A DNA stretch of 64,000 nucleotides, from contig CATQJL010000001.1 of NCBI GenBank assembly GCA_958299035.1, positions 9,771,817 to 9,835,816 on the forward strand, read 5' to 3'. Within the stretch, counting starts at the first letter, position 1, and the number at the start of each line of letters is the position of its first letter. Both the position numbers and the translations under genes were made by a program. The notes beneath the pieces were generated by a model. It saw only the letters and a program-made list of their open reading frames with translations, was not told the DNA's origin and made no database searches. Positions 1-10,470 of this stretch are shown here, one piece after another. This stretch comes from Cylicocyclus nassatus. Lineage: Eukaryota; Nematoda; Chromadorea; Rhabditida; Strongylidae.

Positions 1-4
1 GAAG

Positions 5-1804
5 ATGGGCTCAGAGGAGCTGCTGATCTTGCTCCAGGAGATGAGAGAAGAACGAAGAGAAATGATGGAGCTTCTGAAGCACATCACAGGCACTGGACGA
101 AGCGGTACCTCAGCCGAAATCCCGAACGTGATGTCTGCCCTCAGCAGTAGGATCGAAAAGTTTTACTTCGACCCCGAGGCGGACATGTGCTTCAGTAAAT
201 GGTACGTTCGCTACAAGGAGGTCTTCGTCGAAGATGCGAAGCAGCTCACAGAAAGTGCCAGGGTGAGGCTGCTATGCGAGAAACTCGACAAGGACAGTTT
301 CGAAAAGTATCAGAGGCATGTACTCCCGAAAGAGGTGACCGCGATTAACTTCGAAGAAACCGTCGAAACTCTGAAGCAGCTATTCGACGTCAAGATTTCC
401 GAATTTACAATGCGGTACCAGTGTTTGAAGCTGGAGAAGGCGGATTCCGAAGATTACCTCATTTATACCGGTCGAGTGAACGAACTATGCGAGAAAGCGA
501 AGATCCACGAATTGGATAGCGATGGAATCAAATGTCTATTATGGATTTTTGGCCTGAAGAGCCAAAAAGAAGCCGAAATCAGGCAGCGACTCATAGCCGT
601 ACTGGACAAGGAGTACAAGGTTGGACGAAAGATGTCGCTACACGAATTGTATCTGGAGTGCGAAAACTTCCTTAGTCTCAAGAAGGATAGCGAGACTGTG
701 GCTGGTTGCACGAAGATTGTCGAAGCAACAAGCAAGGAAGGACCCCAGAAGCTGGAATGCTGGAACTGTGGTAAAGCTCACTTTGCCAGGGAATGCAAAG
801 CGAAGCTGTGGTATTGCAAGAAATGCAAGAAGACAGGCCACAAGGAGAAGTATTGCGAACAAGTGACGGAGAAAAAAGCACTTGTTCAGCAAGATTCGAA
901 ACGAAGAATCCACAGAAGCAGCGATACCAGCAAAAACAGAAGTTGGACGAAACCAAAACGCCAAGTGCATAGTGTTGCGAAGATTGCGAACGCAATAATG
1001 GAAGTGAATTCGACTCGCGTATATGTGGAAGCGAAAGTTAATAGTCATCCAGTTAGTTTCTTACTGGATACAGGATCAGATATCACCTTGCTAAACGAAG
1101 CAATCTGGAGAAGCATGGGTGCTCCACTGCTGGAGGAAACAAGCGTGATCGTCAAGAACGCTAGTGGAGGCTCCATGAAAGTCCATGGAAAGCTATGGTG
1201 TGAGTACGAAATCAAAGGATCCAGAAGCGAAGGCTACGCATACGTGACGCCCCACAACTCACTGCTAGGATTAGAATGGATCCAGAAAAACGAAGATATG
1301 TCCTATCACCTAAGCAGAATGGTTGCCGAAGTGAAGGCAGAACAAACCAAGGATATCGCTTCGAAGCTAAAGGAAGCCTACCCAGAAGTCTGCGAAGAAG
1401 GTCTAGGACTCTGCACAAAGGAGAAAGCGCACCTGAGAGTTGACGAAAACGTTCGTCCAGTATTCAAGGCTTGTAGGCCTGTCCCCCATGCTGCGCTCGA
1501 AGCCGTCGAAAAGGAGTTGGATAGATTACTGGAACTAAAGGTGATAAGTCCAGTGACGCACAGTGAGTGGGCAGCTCCTATCGTATGCGTCAGGAAGGCG
1601 AATGGAAAGTTGAGAGTGTGTGCCGACTTCTCAACTGGACTCAAAAGCGCTGGAGTCGTACGATTACCCGTTGCCATTGCCGGAGGATATATTCGCGTCG
1701 CTCAATGGAGGCACCATATTTTCGCAGATAGATTTGTCGGACGCCTATCTGCAAGTGGAGTTATCAGAAGAAACGAAGAAATTGGTTGTGATCAACACAC
1801 ATAG
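5..1804 (+). CDS. Gag-protease and start of reverse transcriptase, frame-broken
   Basis: This 599-codon frame holds the structural and protease part of the retrotransposon. It starts at the first ATG, four bases into the window. Two Cys-His zinc knuckles lie near residues 254-286; the first has three rather than four residues before its His, the second is a regular CX2CX4HX4C. The aspartic protease active site LLDTGSD follows at about residues 355-361. The N-terminal RT region (VCADFSTGL) begins near residue 540. Coding sense is then lost: around 1643-1646 the RT reading continues in the frame of the next feature, and the remaining 50 or so codons are nonsense. Gag packages the RNA; the protease would process the polyprotein. 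Codon content is rich in GAA and CGA like the rest of the element. Confidence 0.9.
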   Translation: MGSEELLILLQEMREERREMMELLKHITGTGRSGTSAEIPNVMSALSSRIEKFYFDPEADMCFSKWYVRYKEVFVEDAKQLTESARVRLLCEKLDKDSFEKYQRHVLPKEVTAINFEETVETLKQLFDVKISEFTMRYQCLKLEKADSEDYLIYTGRVNELCEKAKIHELDSDGIKCLLWIFGLKSQKEAEIRQRLIAVLDKEYKVGRKMSLHELYLECENFLSLKKDSETVAGCTKIVEATSKEGPQKLECWNCGKAHFARECKAKLWYCKKCKKTGHKEKYCEQVTEKKALVQQDSKRRIHRSSDTSKNRSWTKPKRQVHSVAKIANAIMEVNSTRVYVEAKVNSHPVSFLLDTGSDITLLNEAIWRSMGAPLLEETSVIVKNASGGSMKVHGKLWCEYEIKGSRSEGYAYVTPHNSLLGLEWIQKNEDMSYHLSRMVAEVKAEQTKDIASKLKEAYPEVCEEGLGLCTKEKAHLRVDENVRPVFKACRPVPHAALEAVEKELDRLLELKVISPVTHSEWAAPIVCVRKANGKLRVCADFSTGLKSAGVVRLPVAIAGGYIRVAQWRHHIFADRFVGRLSASGVIRRNEEIGCDQHT

Positions 1805-4211
1805 AGGCTTATACCAGTACAATAGGTTGCCTTTTGGCATAAAGACGGCACCAGGAATCTTCCAACAGATAATGAATAAGATGGTGAGCGGATTGCGAGG
1901 GGTAGCAACCTACTTAGACGACATCTTGGTCTGTGGAAGAACCGAAGAGGAACACATGGAGAACTTGTTAGCTGTATTTGCAAGGATCGCTGAATACGGA
2001 TTCAGGATTCGCTTAGAGAAGTGTTCCTTTGGCAAGCCAGAGATACGATATCTTGGCTTCATAGTAGACCGAAATGGCAGAAGGCCAAACTCAGAGAAGA
2101 TCGAAGCAATTAAGAAGATGGATGAGCCGAAGAACGTTAATCATTTGAGAGCTTTTCTTGGCATGATAGCGTACTATGCAGCGTTTATGCCAAAGATCAA
2201 GGATCTTCGTGGGCCATTGGACGCGATGCTCAAGAAAGATGCCAAGTGGGAATGGACACGAACACATCAAGAAGCCTTCGAAAAGCTCAAGGATACATTG
2301 TCAAGTGAGCTCAATCTTGCTCACTATGATCCAAGACAGAAGATCGTCGTGGCAGCGGACGCCAGCGATTATGGAATTGGATGCGTAATATCGCACAGAT
2401 ATGCCGATGGATCCGAAAAGCCAATTGCACATGCATCGCGGTCTCTTACGAAAGCAGAAAAGAATTATTCGCAAATCGAAAAGGAAGCCTTGGGAATTGT
2501 CTTTGCAGTCAAGAAATTCCACAAGTACATATTTGGACGAAAGTTTCTACTTCTGACGGACCATCAACCACTGCTAGCCATCTTCGGTGATAAGAAAGGA
2601 GTTCCAGTCTACTCCGCTAACCGACTCATGAGATGGGCTACAATCCTGTTAGGATATGACTTCGACATAGAGTATGTCAAGACTACGAAGTTTGGACAAG
2701 CAGATGGCTTGTCACGGTTGATGAAGAAGAGTCAGAATAACGAAGAAGACGTCATGATAGCTGCCGTTGAAAACGACGTTAACTACATGTTGAAGAATTG
2801 TATTAGGAAACTACCAGTGACAGTATCAGATGTGCAATCCTACACGAAGAAGGATCCAGTACTACAAAGACTGATGACCTACATGAAGAAAGGGGAGTGG
2901 CCAGACGTGAACGGAGAACTGGCACATTTTCGAAATCGAAGAGAAACATTGTCAATCGTGGAGCAATGTCTGATGTCAGCCGAAAGAGTTGTGATACCCA
3001 AGGAGCTTCGAGGAAATGTTCTGAAGGAACTGCACAGTGGTCATCCAGGGATTGTGAGGATGAAGAAGCTGGCTCGAAGTTACGTCTACTGGCCGAACAT
3101 CGATAAAGATTGCGAAGACTTGGTACGAAGATGTACGAAATGTCAGGAATTAGCCAAGAATCCGACGAAAGTACCATTAGAAGCATGGCCATCCGCGACT
3201 CGAGTGTGGCAGAGGATACACATCGACTTCGCTGGACCCATGCAAGGAGTCTTCTACTTGGTCGTGGTAGATGCCTACAGCAAATGGCCTGAAATGATCG
3301 AGATGAGCAATATCTCGGCTGCGAAGACGGTGAAGGCTCTGAAGAACTTGTTTGCAAGGTATGGATTACCGCAAACAATAGTGAGCGACAACGGTACACA
3401 GTTCACGTCGGACTTGTTTAAGAAGATGTGTGACGAAGGTGGAATAACCCACATAAGGACTGCCCCGTATCACCCTCAATCGAATGGGCAAGCAGAGCGT
3501 TTCGTTGATACGCTGAAACGCGGAATCAAGAAACTAGAGGGGGAGGAGAGGCCAACAGAAGAGACTCTAAATGTGGTGTTACAAGCGTATAGGACAACAC
3601 CAAACACGAATTTGAACGACAAGACGCCAGCTGAATTGTTCTTAGGCAGAAACTTGCGCACAAGGTTAAGTCTGTTACTACCAATGTCAGAAGATGCCGA
3701 AGATCCACTCGCACGAAGAAGAAGAGAACGCATGGAAGAACAATTTGACAAGAAGCATGGAGTCGTTCGGAAACACTTCGAAGTTGGCGACTTAGTGTAC
3801 GCTAAGCAGTGGAAGCCACCCCACTTCCACTGGATGAAGGGAACCGTGATGAAACGTATAGGACCTGTCAACTACGAAGTAATAGTTGGCAATGAAATCT
3901 GCAAGAAGCATGCAAATCAGCTGCGACATCGAAGCGATAGCGAACAGGTCGCCCTAAGACAGCAACTTCATCAACAATCCGAAGCCCTGAAGATACTCTT
4001 AGATGTTTTGACAGAAGACGACACTCTACGAAGGAATAGCAGTGCAGCCGACGAGAATTCCGAGCAAGCGATCGCAAGCGATGCGCCAGCACCCGTGGAT
4101 TCAACGACATCGACGTCGACATCAAGCCACGAGCCCTCCACGCCACCAACAACGCTTCGCAGGTCGAGCAGAACGAGAAGACCGGTACAACGGTTCCAAC
4201 CTAGTCCATAG
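1647..4211 (+). CDS. Pol: reverse transcriptase, RNase H, integrase
   Basis: This is the continuation of Pol in the +1/-2 frame relative to the Gag frame. An open frame extends up to 1620 (GTG), but RT homology starts near 1647, after an AAAA run. Visible blocks, counted from 1620: the RT catalytic box YLDD at residues 98-101, an RNase H core (AADASDYGIG) near 243, the integrase zinc-binding His-His...CTKC region near 475-510, and the DDE core with IDFAG, VSDNGTQF and the Glu after HPQSNGQ. The C-terminal tail is Ser/Thr/Pro rich. The break lies inside RT, not at the Gag-Pro border where programmed frameshifting usually occurs, so I read it as a disabling indel. Confidence 0.9.
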   Translation, partial: ALESYDYPLPLPEDIFASLNGGTIFSQIDLSDAYLQVELSEETKKLVVINTHRGLYQYNRLPFGIKTAPGIFQQIMNKMVSGLRGVATYLDDILVCGRTEEEHMENLLAVFARIAEYGFRIRLEKCSFGKPEIRYLGFIVDRNGRRPNSEKIEAIKKMDEPKNVNHLRAFLGMIAYYAAFMPKIKDLRGPLDAMLKKDAKWEWTRTHQEAFEKLKDTLSSELNLAHYDPRQKIVVAADASDYGIGCVISHRYADGSEKPIAHASRSLTKAEKNYSQIEKEALGIVFAVKKFHKYIFGRKFLLLTDHQPLLAIFGDKKGVPVYSANRLMRWATILLGYDFDIEYVKTTKFGQADGLSRLMKKSQNNEEDVMIAAVENDVNYMLKNCIRKLPVTVSDVQSYTKKDPVLQRLMTYMKKGEWPDVNGELAHFRNRRETLSIVEQCLMSAERVVIPKELRGNVLKELHSGHPGIVRMKKLARSYVYWPNIDKDCEDLVRRCTKCQELAKNPTKVPLEAWPSATRVWQRIHIDFAGPMQGVFYLVVVDAYSKWPEMIEMSNISAAKTVKALKNLFARYGLPQTIVSDNGTQFTSDLFKKMCDEGGITHIRTAPYHPQSNGQAERFVDTLKRGIKKLEGEERPTEETLNVVLQAYRTTPNTNLNDKTPAELFLGRNLRTRLSLLLPMSEDAEDPLARRRRERMEEQFDKKHGVVRKHFEVGDLVYAKQWKPPHFHWMKGTVMKRIGPVNYEVIVGNEICKKHANQLRHRSDSEQVALRQQLHQQSEALKILLDVLTEDDTLRRNSSAADENSEQAIASDAPAPVDSTTSTSTSSHEPSTPPTTLRRSSRTRRPVQRFQPSP

Positions 4212-4347
4212 TATGTTATTTTATGTTTGTTCCATTAGTTTTGTAGTTGTTTGAATTTCTATGTATGACCGATTTCTTAACTGTTCATATTTGTAGTTCA
4301 AGCTTTTATCGTAGGCTAGTTTTGTGTAACTACCCTACTGGGGGAGG

Positions 4348-4582
4348 TGTTGTGTTAATTCTGATCAGTTGTTTTCTCGTATGATCTGCCCTCGCTGAGG
4401 CGCCTGCAACCTCAATGCGCGGGAAACGAGCGCTATAAAAGGCGCTCGCTGTTAGCCATTGTCAGTTCAGTTTGTTCACTCAGCCTCTGGTTTTTTGTCT
4501 ACTTATTTATTTCTAATAAATATTATTCTGCCTCGCCTCCACCTACCGAAGACATCGAGTGTCCGAAGCGACGGACACAACA
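4348..4582 (+). repeat. 3' LTR of the Ty3-type element
   Basis: The 235-base LTR begins TGTTGTG and ends CACAACA, a perfect 7-base terminal inverted repeat with the canonical TG...CA ends. It follows the polypurine tract GGGGGAGG. The expected target-site repeat partner is outside the window. Confidence 0.88.
4432..4520 (+). promoter_or_regulatory. LTR core promoter and poly(A) signal
   Basis: A TATAAAA box lies at about 4433-4439. An initiator-like TCAGTTCAGT follows 25 to 35 bases later, and an AATAAA signal lies near 4515-4520. This is the usual U3-R-U5 arrangement that drives and ends element transcripts. Confidence 0.7.
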
Positions 4583-4663
4583 GTATCCATTCTTTAGCAC
4601 TTACATGAAACAATTTATTCTTAGTGTTTTGGCCTTCCATAGGCAGTTTCAATGAAGTAAATT

Positions 4664-4941
4664 ATTCGATTAGTATTCGGAAATAGAATGATATTCGAAA
4701 ATCGAATAACATTCGAGAACCGAATAATATTCGAAATTCGAATAACGAATGATATTCGATATTCGAATATTATTCGATTCGAAATTCTCATTTTCGAATA
4801 ATATTCGATAGTCGAATATTCGAAATTTCCGATTTTCGAATAATATTCGATAGTCGAATATTCGAGAATTTCGATTTCCGAATATTATTCGATATTCGAA
4901 AATTCGAAATTTTTTATTTTCGAATATATTCGATATTCGAA
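4664..4941. repeat. AT-rich ATTCG/CGAAT palindromic satellite
   Basis: The stretch consists of dozens of overlapping ATTCGAAT-type self-complementary words in slightly varying spacing. Both strands look alike and no coding sense is visible. Confidence 0.8.
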
Positions 4942-5095
4942 TCCCTCTATAACAAAAAAATGGCAACGCATTGATTAGCACTTTTTGAAGCCACCTTTAA
5001 ATTCGTTGCCGGAGCCCGCCTACCGTATCGTGCGCGACGTTGGCCTAAATTTTTGTTTGGGCTCAATGCGTTGCCATTTTTTTGTTATAGAGGGA
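4942..5095. repeat. Perfect 33-bp inverted repeat
   Basis: The arm at 4942-4974 is the exact reverse complement of 5063-5095, separated by 88 bases. The left arm abuts the AT-rich satellite, so the pair may bound a small inverted-repeat element. Confidence 0.8.
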
Positions 5096-5520
5096 TTTGT
5101 TGTTGTTCGTTTTTCGTTTCGTTTGTTTGTTTTCCATTTGTTTTCGGGTTGGTCACTCATGTTCTGGTGCTTCGTAATGGTTCTGGCTTTCTACAAGGCG
5201 TGCTCAATGACGTTTTGGTTGGTTTTAAGCTGATTCTTCCTCTCTGGAATTGGTAGCTTGTAAAATTTGTCAAATTCAAATTTTTCATCAAATTTCTTTA
5301 CGAGTCTTGCATTTGTTTCTCATTGTTGTTGTCCGTTTTTCGTTCCGTTTGTTCGGGTGGGTCACCCATGTTCTGGGTGCTTCGTGATGGTTCTGGCTTT
5401 CTACAAGGCGTGCTCAATGACGTTTTGGTTGGTTTCGAGCTGATTCTTCCTCTCTGGAAATCGTAGCTTGTAGAATTTGTCAAATTTTTCATCGAATTGC
5501 TCTACGAGTACCCATACATA
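5096..5520. repeat. Tandem direct repeat, period about 210 bp
   Basis: Two diverged copies share CAAGGCGTGCTCAATGACG at about 5194 and 5404, with matching flanks (TTTTTCGTT...GTCAAATTT). No gene is seen in it. Confidence 0.75.
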
Positions 5521-5601
5521 AGCTATAAATTTGGTTTTGCGAGAATTCTAGCGTTTCCTTTTTTTTTTTGAAGTTACGTAGAGCTTTTACAGTGTTAAAG
5601 T

Positions 5602-7237
5602 TACGATGTTGTGACGCTGAACACCGAAAGCTCAGTGGAAGTGCACGGAACTATTCAGCTGGTAAGGAATGTCGATGGTACACAGTGTTTTCCTAATATT
5701 ATCATCATACAGGTACCAGAGGGGAAGCAAGCCCCAGACGGTCATGAGCTGTAGATTATTGGGAGCTGATCGGTTCTGTAAAACCAGGTGATATTGATAA
5801 CGTGCTGGACGAAGAAGCTGGAGTCGAAGTGATGTTTGACAACAGGTGACATTGAGCTTTCCTTTTACTCCATCCAAAATTCATTTTTTTTGAATGATTT
5901 GCAATTTTAAGCTTTGTTAGTTTAGGCATCTGGTCATACGCGGCGAGAACGCTTCCAGAATTCTGCGATGTTCGTAATGAGCATGGTGAGAAATTTGTGC
6001 ACGGTGAAGATATCGCAGAAGCAGCGAAAAAAAAACGGACACAATTGGAGTTGTGAGTTTTCATCTATGTAAACTGTGTAGATTTCTCTGCTCTTTCTCA
6101 CTTGATCTCAGATGAAAATTTATCTGGTCTAGTTAATTTATTTCAGCCTATCTTGCTGAACAGGTTTCCAGCTGGAATCAAAGCTTTCTACATGTCTCGA
6201 TGTAGTGATGACAACTCCCTTACGGAATGTGTGGGTCTTCTTATGCCAGGTGAGTCCTGCAAATGCTTGCTGTGATTCTGATGTGGTATTTCCTTTGTCA
6301 CCTCTATCCCTGCTCAATCGCTTCCTTTTTCACCCATGAGCCTTGCAACCTTTTCGGAGGCGTTAACGCCTATCGGCGCGGCAGTTTTATTTTTCATACT
6401 ACATAACTCCTACTACAGGCACAAATCCTAAGGGCGCGACGCGATTCTATTAGCTACAGGGGTTGAATATAGATGGGCCCTCTCAATCAGCATCATTGTT
6501 GCGCCTTCCTCTGGTAGCAAACTTCATGAAAATGCTTTGGGATGATCGGGTATAGGACTAGGCGGTACAACATGTCTAAGATAGTAAAACATCCCTTGAC
6601 CGTTTAGTTTGCTAGCCATTTTCGTTCACAAATCATCCTTTTGCGACTTCACCATGTGTCTGTTCATTGCACAGCATTCAGGCGGCTTCAGCTTCCATTT
6701 ATTGTCGTCTCGGCTTCTTCGTAACCGTGATTTTCTAGATTGAAGCACAAAATCGTTGTTTTGGGAGCTTTCTTTTGACAAGCGCGAACGAGTGCCCTGG
6801 TATTAACCCGTGACGTGTAGGATTTTGGTAGCTTCGCCAATTGAGAATGTGTGCCAACGGGTTCCTTCATACTACGCCGCGCACGCCGCGTACGCCACCT
6901 ACGCCGCGCGCGCAGCGTACGCTGCGCGCGCGGCGTAGGTGGCGTGCGCGGCGTAGTATGAAGGAACCCAACCTTTCTAGGCATTAAACTTGTCCAAATG
7001 TGAGAAGAGCCACTTTTGGACCATAATTGGGACTTGGACTCCAGTTTGGGGGGCCTTTCGGACCAAAATTTCAGTCAAGCGGATTCCATCTGCACGCTAT
7101 CTTTGAGAGTGAAAAATTTGCAGATATTCGTTAATTAGTTGGTAAGATTGTCAGAGTATCCATGCGTATGTGGCATGAAGAGGATCTTCATAAAGCTTTT
7201 AATGCAGCGGGTATTGATCTCAAAAATTATTATTGGT
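5602..7237 (+). pseudogene. Decayed asparaginyl-tRNA synthetase copy (NARS-like)
   Basis: Exon-like segments at 5602-5661, 5713-5845, 5926-6052, 6147-6249 and 7139-7237 translate to pieces of cytosolic class II AsnRS, with intron borders still recognisable. Readable blocks include [66 protein letters not shown] and SMRMWHEEDLHKAF. The functional enzyme attaches Asn to tRNA-Asn. Here there is a frame loss after HEL, a second in an A-run near 6030, and a fusion near 5975 that joins the end of the OB-fold region to a late catalytic segment, deleting roughly 200 residues including motifs 1 and 2. Motif 3 was not found after 7237. Recognition rests on remembered family patterns. I am confident it is AsnRS-derived and non-functional. 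Confidence 0.8.
6859..6969. mobile_element. GC-rich palindromic MITE
   Basis: The element is a near-perfect palindrome starting GGGTTCCTTCATACTACGCC and ending with its complement. It lies in an intron of the AsnRS pseudogene. The same terminus recurs at 40.94, 45.71, 50.70 and 51.97 kb. Confidence 0.85.
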
Positions 7238-7553
7238 GTGTTTCTTGTTCTTGTAAAAATTTGGAGGTAATGCATTTTAATGATTTAGTATTTTCCAGTT
7301 TTTCTTGCGATGATGTGCTCACATTGGCAAATTGGAATTGGCAGAGTTGGCAAATACCGCACCACGGCCAAAGGTTAATCACTCGCAAGCTGTCAAGAAT
7401 CACTACAAGTAAGCTTTTTTGTAAAAGTTGAAGTAGTTTGTATATTCTGATGAGTTTTTTCTTCTTTCGGTTTGTCACTTCAAAACTTGTTCCCATAGTT
7501 TGATGCATTTTCTTCAATATCTCTTCATTCATTGGTCGGAGCCAAGAGCTACT

Positions 7554-7835
7554 TACAGTCGAATCATTTCATATGATTATGTGTGCATCGCACACACCGT
7601 CCATCTTTGGCGTCTTCATCCTGGATTCGCAATCGTAAAACCGTAAGAGACTAATCAATTGCAATCGCTTACTTCATTTTAAAGTGAATAGTAACTAAAA
7701 AGGAGAAAAAACATTAAGAACACATCGGAGACGCTCACCGGAAGAGTTGTCTGCTCCAAGAAATCAGGATGGGAACGCCAAAGCTGGACAGTGTGTGCAA
7801 TGACACACATGATAATATGAAATGATTCGACTGTA
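7554..7835. mobile_element. Tc1/mariner-type MITE
   Basis: Terminal inverted repeats of about 60 bases start CAGTCGAATCATTTCAT and are bounded by TA on each side. There is no transposase inside. Confidence 0.75.
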
Positions 7836-7837
7836 CT

Positions 7838-8058
7838 TTCCTTGGAAGGAGATGTTACACATCGTCTGGTTCCATCGTTATCCAGCTTGTTTTACCATTT
7901 GCATCCAAATTCTTGGAAAGTAATGAGGTCACAAATGCCTTTTTCGTTATAGTGCAACGATGCGCTGAATCAGTGAAGACATTCTCTATCAATAATCCAT
8001 CATGGAATCATCTGGTGCGCGGATTTTATATGTGGATTGTTCAGCGCTTGAGTTCAAA
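7838..8058 (+). CDS. Candidate exon of an unrecognised gene
   Basis: An open stretch follows the MITE and ends at a GTAAGC donor. It encodes amphipathic helical sequence (for example FASKFLESNEVTNAFFVIVQ, then FYMWIVQRLSSK). Further possible exons are at 8407-8524 (open from a CAG acceptor to a GTGAAA donor) and around 10471-10706. The phases of the first two do not join directly, so either an exon is missing between them or the gene is decayed. The helical, HEAT-like feel is an impression only and I do not recognise a family. The MITE at 7554-7835 and the long palindrome at 9358-10309 sit between or against the pieces. Confidence 0.3.
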
Positions 8059-9357
8059 GTAAGCTTGTGAAGAACATTTTTTTGTACTTTTTTTTGATGA
8101 TTTTGCTTCATCATTATGGTTCTTATCAGTACAAAAGGCAAGTGAATGGAGCAAGTTCTGCCTAATTCCTTTTTTATGGCATTCCAAAGTGTTTCAATTT
8201 TTGACTTTTGTTTTAGTGGAGTTGACTGCATTCTTTTGAGTGTGCGAGTCTTTGATTTACTCTGCGATGTTAACAGGAAATAGGGAAGAGGATGTGAAAA
8301 AGGCAAAATTTTGCTTAGAAGGATTATACTGACTTGCGGCTAGTACTTTTTTCCCTTTGCCAAAAAAGATCTCACTCTCCAATATCTACTATTGTGTTTC
8401 GAACAGATATCATATTGGAATGTGACTTCGTATCATGCGCGAATTCGCACAGGCACAATAAGTGAATTGCTACAAAATACCTCGACTTGTTTCGGCTCAG
8501 TCCGTGGAGTTGAAGCGCTCAAGGTGAAAAACGCGATGGTTGGAATTTTGGCAGTTTCTAATTTCTAGCATAGACTGACAGGGAACATTACTTTGTTATG
8601 AGTATAAAAAAGCTGTCTTCTTTCACTTTCGAAACCAAGTTTATCATGTCCGAATTTCACACTTCTTAGCGATAGGAAATGCTAGGAAATGTGATAGGTA
8701 ATGGTTTGTAGAGCTGGTAGAGATGATTTGATGTTCTGATTACGAAAATTATACTCACTTTACACAGCAAGCTTCTTTCGTGACCTTAGTAGTGTTGGGT
8801 AAGAGATGGAGAATTAAAATGAACTTCGATAGAATCAATCAGTATGCTGCTCACGGCAGTCATTCCTTGAATGCTTTGGTGTATGATATGCATCGGTCTT
8901 CTTTTTTCTTCTTCACATTACTCGGTCGTAATATATCCCTGTTTTGAGTGAATTCGATTCTTGATAACGCCCCCCTCCCTCGGTCTTACCACCAATACGA
9001 ACCCTCAGGCGGGCGCGCCTGACCCCACGCTCAACCCTGATGATAAACACTGGTTGTTGCTTTGAACCAGCTTTACAGGGGGCACATCGCAATGGTACGT
9101 AAAGGAGAACATATGCACGAAATTAGTTGATATGTCAGAACCTAGTCAACCGGAATTTGTGCTTGAAAATATTATGCGCATGAAAATATTATAAAATTAT
9201 TTTAATTACAATACATTATAAACACGTTTCGGAACGGTGCTGCACATGGTGCAGCACGCTGCTTCGAAAAATCTTTTTGAAGTTTACAGGAAGTTTTCTA
9301 GTCCAAGATTATCAAGTTAAAGGCCGAAGATTTATCTATCAGTCCCTTCGCAATATA
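8059..9357. other. Mostly non-coding stretch
   Basis: Apart from the possible exon at 8407-8524 (ISYWNVTSYHARIRTGT...), I see no supported gene, RNA or repeat here. Confidence 0.4.
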
Positions 9358-10309
9358 TCAGGTTGTCCCATAAGTTCCGTCCGTTTTGAATTTCGACCGC
9401 AATAAGTCATGCACTTTTCATTTCTATACAGAATACAAGGTACCGTTCGATAGACCAAAGCAAGCTCTACAAGATGGCTGTTTTGCTTTTGCACTAGCTT
9501 TGTTACATCTCGAGTTCCAAAGCGAAAACCAAAAAGATTCAACTGCCCGAAAAATCGATAATTATTCGTAACTCCGTTTAAAAAAATCCTACAAAAATTC
9601 TAATTTGCTCATGTAAACACTATCCATCTAAGACATTTATTTACGCCGGTGCTGTATTCTTTCCTCGGCTAGAAGTCACGAAAACGAAAATTTTCATGTT
9701 TTTACCAAAGTGATGCTGTGCTGCCCCTTAGTAGATAGTTGTGTACTATTAGCCTGCGGAAGTATAAACATAAATTTTCAGCTCTCTACAAGCAGTAGTT
9801 TTCGAGAAATATTGAATATAGCTTGCCTTGCTTGAATGCCTTACGCTAAAATCCATATTTCTCGAAAACTACTGCTTGTAGAGAGCTGAAAATTTATGTT
9901 TACACTTCCGCAGGCTAATAGTACACAACTATCTACTTAGGGACAGCACAGCATCACTTTGGTAAAAACATGAAAATTTTCGTTTTCGTGACTTCTAGCC
10001 AAGGAAAAAATACGGCACCGGCGTAAATAAATGTCTTAGATGGATAGTGTTTACATGAGCAAATTAGAATTTTTGTAGGATTTTTTTGAACGGAGTTACG
10101 AATTTTTATCGATTTTTCAAGCATTTAAATCTTTTTAGTTTTCGCGTTGGAACTCGAGATGTAACAAAGCTAGTACAAAAGCAAAGCAGCCATCTTGTAG
10201 AGCTTGCTTTGATCTATCGAATGGTACCTTGCAACTTATCTAGAAATGAAAAGTGTATGACTTATTGCGATCGAAATTCAAAACGGACGGAACTTATGGG
10301 ACAACCTGA
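9358..10309. mobile_element. Mariner-type long palindromic element
   Basis: The ends are TCAGGTTGTCCCATAAGTTC and its complement, flanked by TA. Almost the whole element is two arms of about 450 bases around a short centre near 9815-9860. Arms are diverged by scattered substitutions. The terminal sequence resembles mariner inverted repeats. No transposase frame remains. Confidence 0.85.
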
Positions 10310-10470
10310 TACATTGCATCTGCAGAAGAGAAAGTGGTTTTGCTGAATTGGCAGCTAAAGGACTCTGCTCAACCTCCTGTCTCGTTTTGTGGCATGAAAA
10401 AGCTGAGAATCTATTGTGAACATTTGTTCAATCTTTTTGTCAAATTCTTTCAAACTGCCATAATTTCAGA

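Larger units (their letters stand above)
1..4582 (+). mobile_element. Ty3-type LTR retrotransposon, 5' LTR outside window
   Basis: The element runs from the window edge to the end of a 3' LTR at 4582. In order it carries Gag with two zinc knuckles, an aspartic protease, reverse transcriptase, RNase H and integrase, then a purine-rich tract (4338-4347) directly before the LTR. RT before RNase H before integrase is the Ty3 (Metaviridae-type) order. The 5' LTR and primer-binding site lie upstream of base 1, so the insertion age cannot be estimated here. One frame break in RT suggests this copy cannot move on its own, unless the break is a sequencing error. Confidence 0.93.

Noticed and set aside
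7311..7400. Motif 3 exon of the AsnRS pseudogene (reads ...IPHHGQR)
   Set aside because: Only a PHxG-like similarity; the GYGLGLER core is absent, so it is not counted as an exon.
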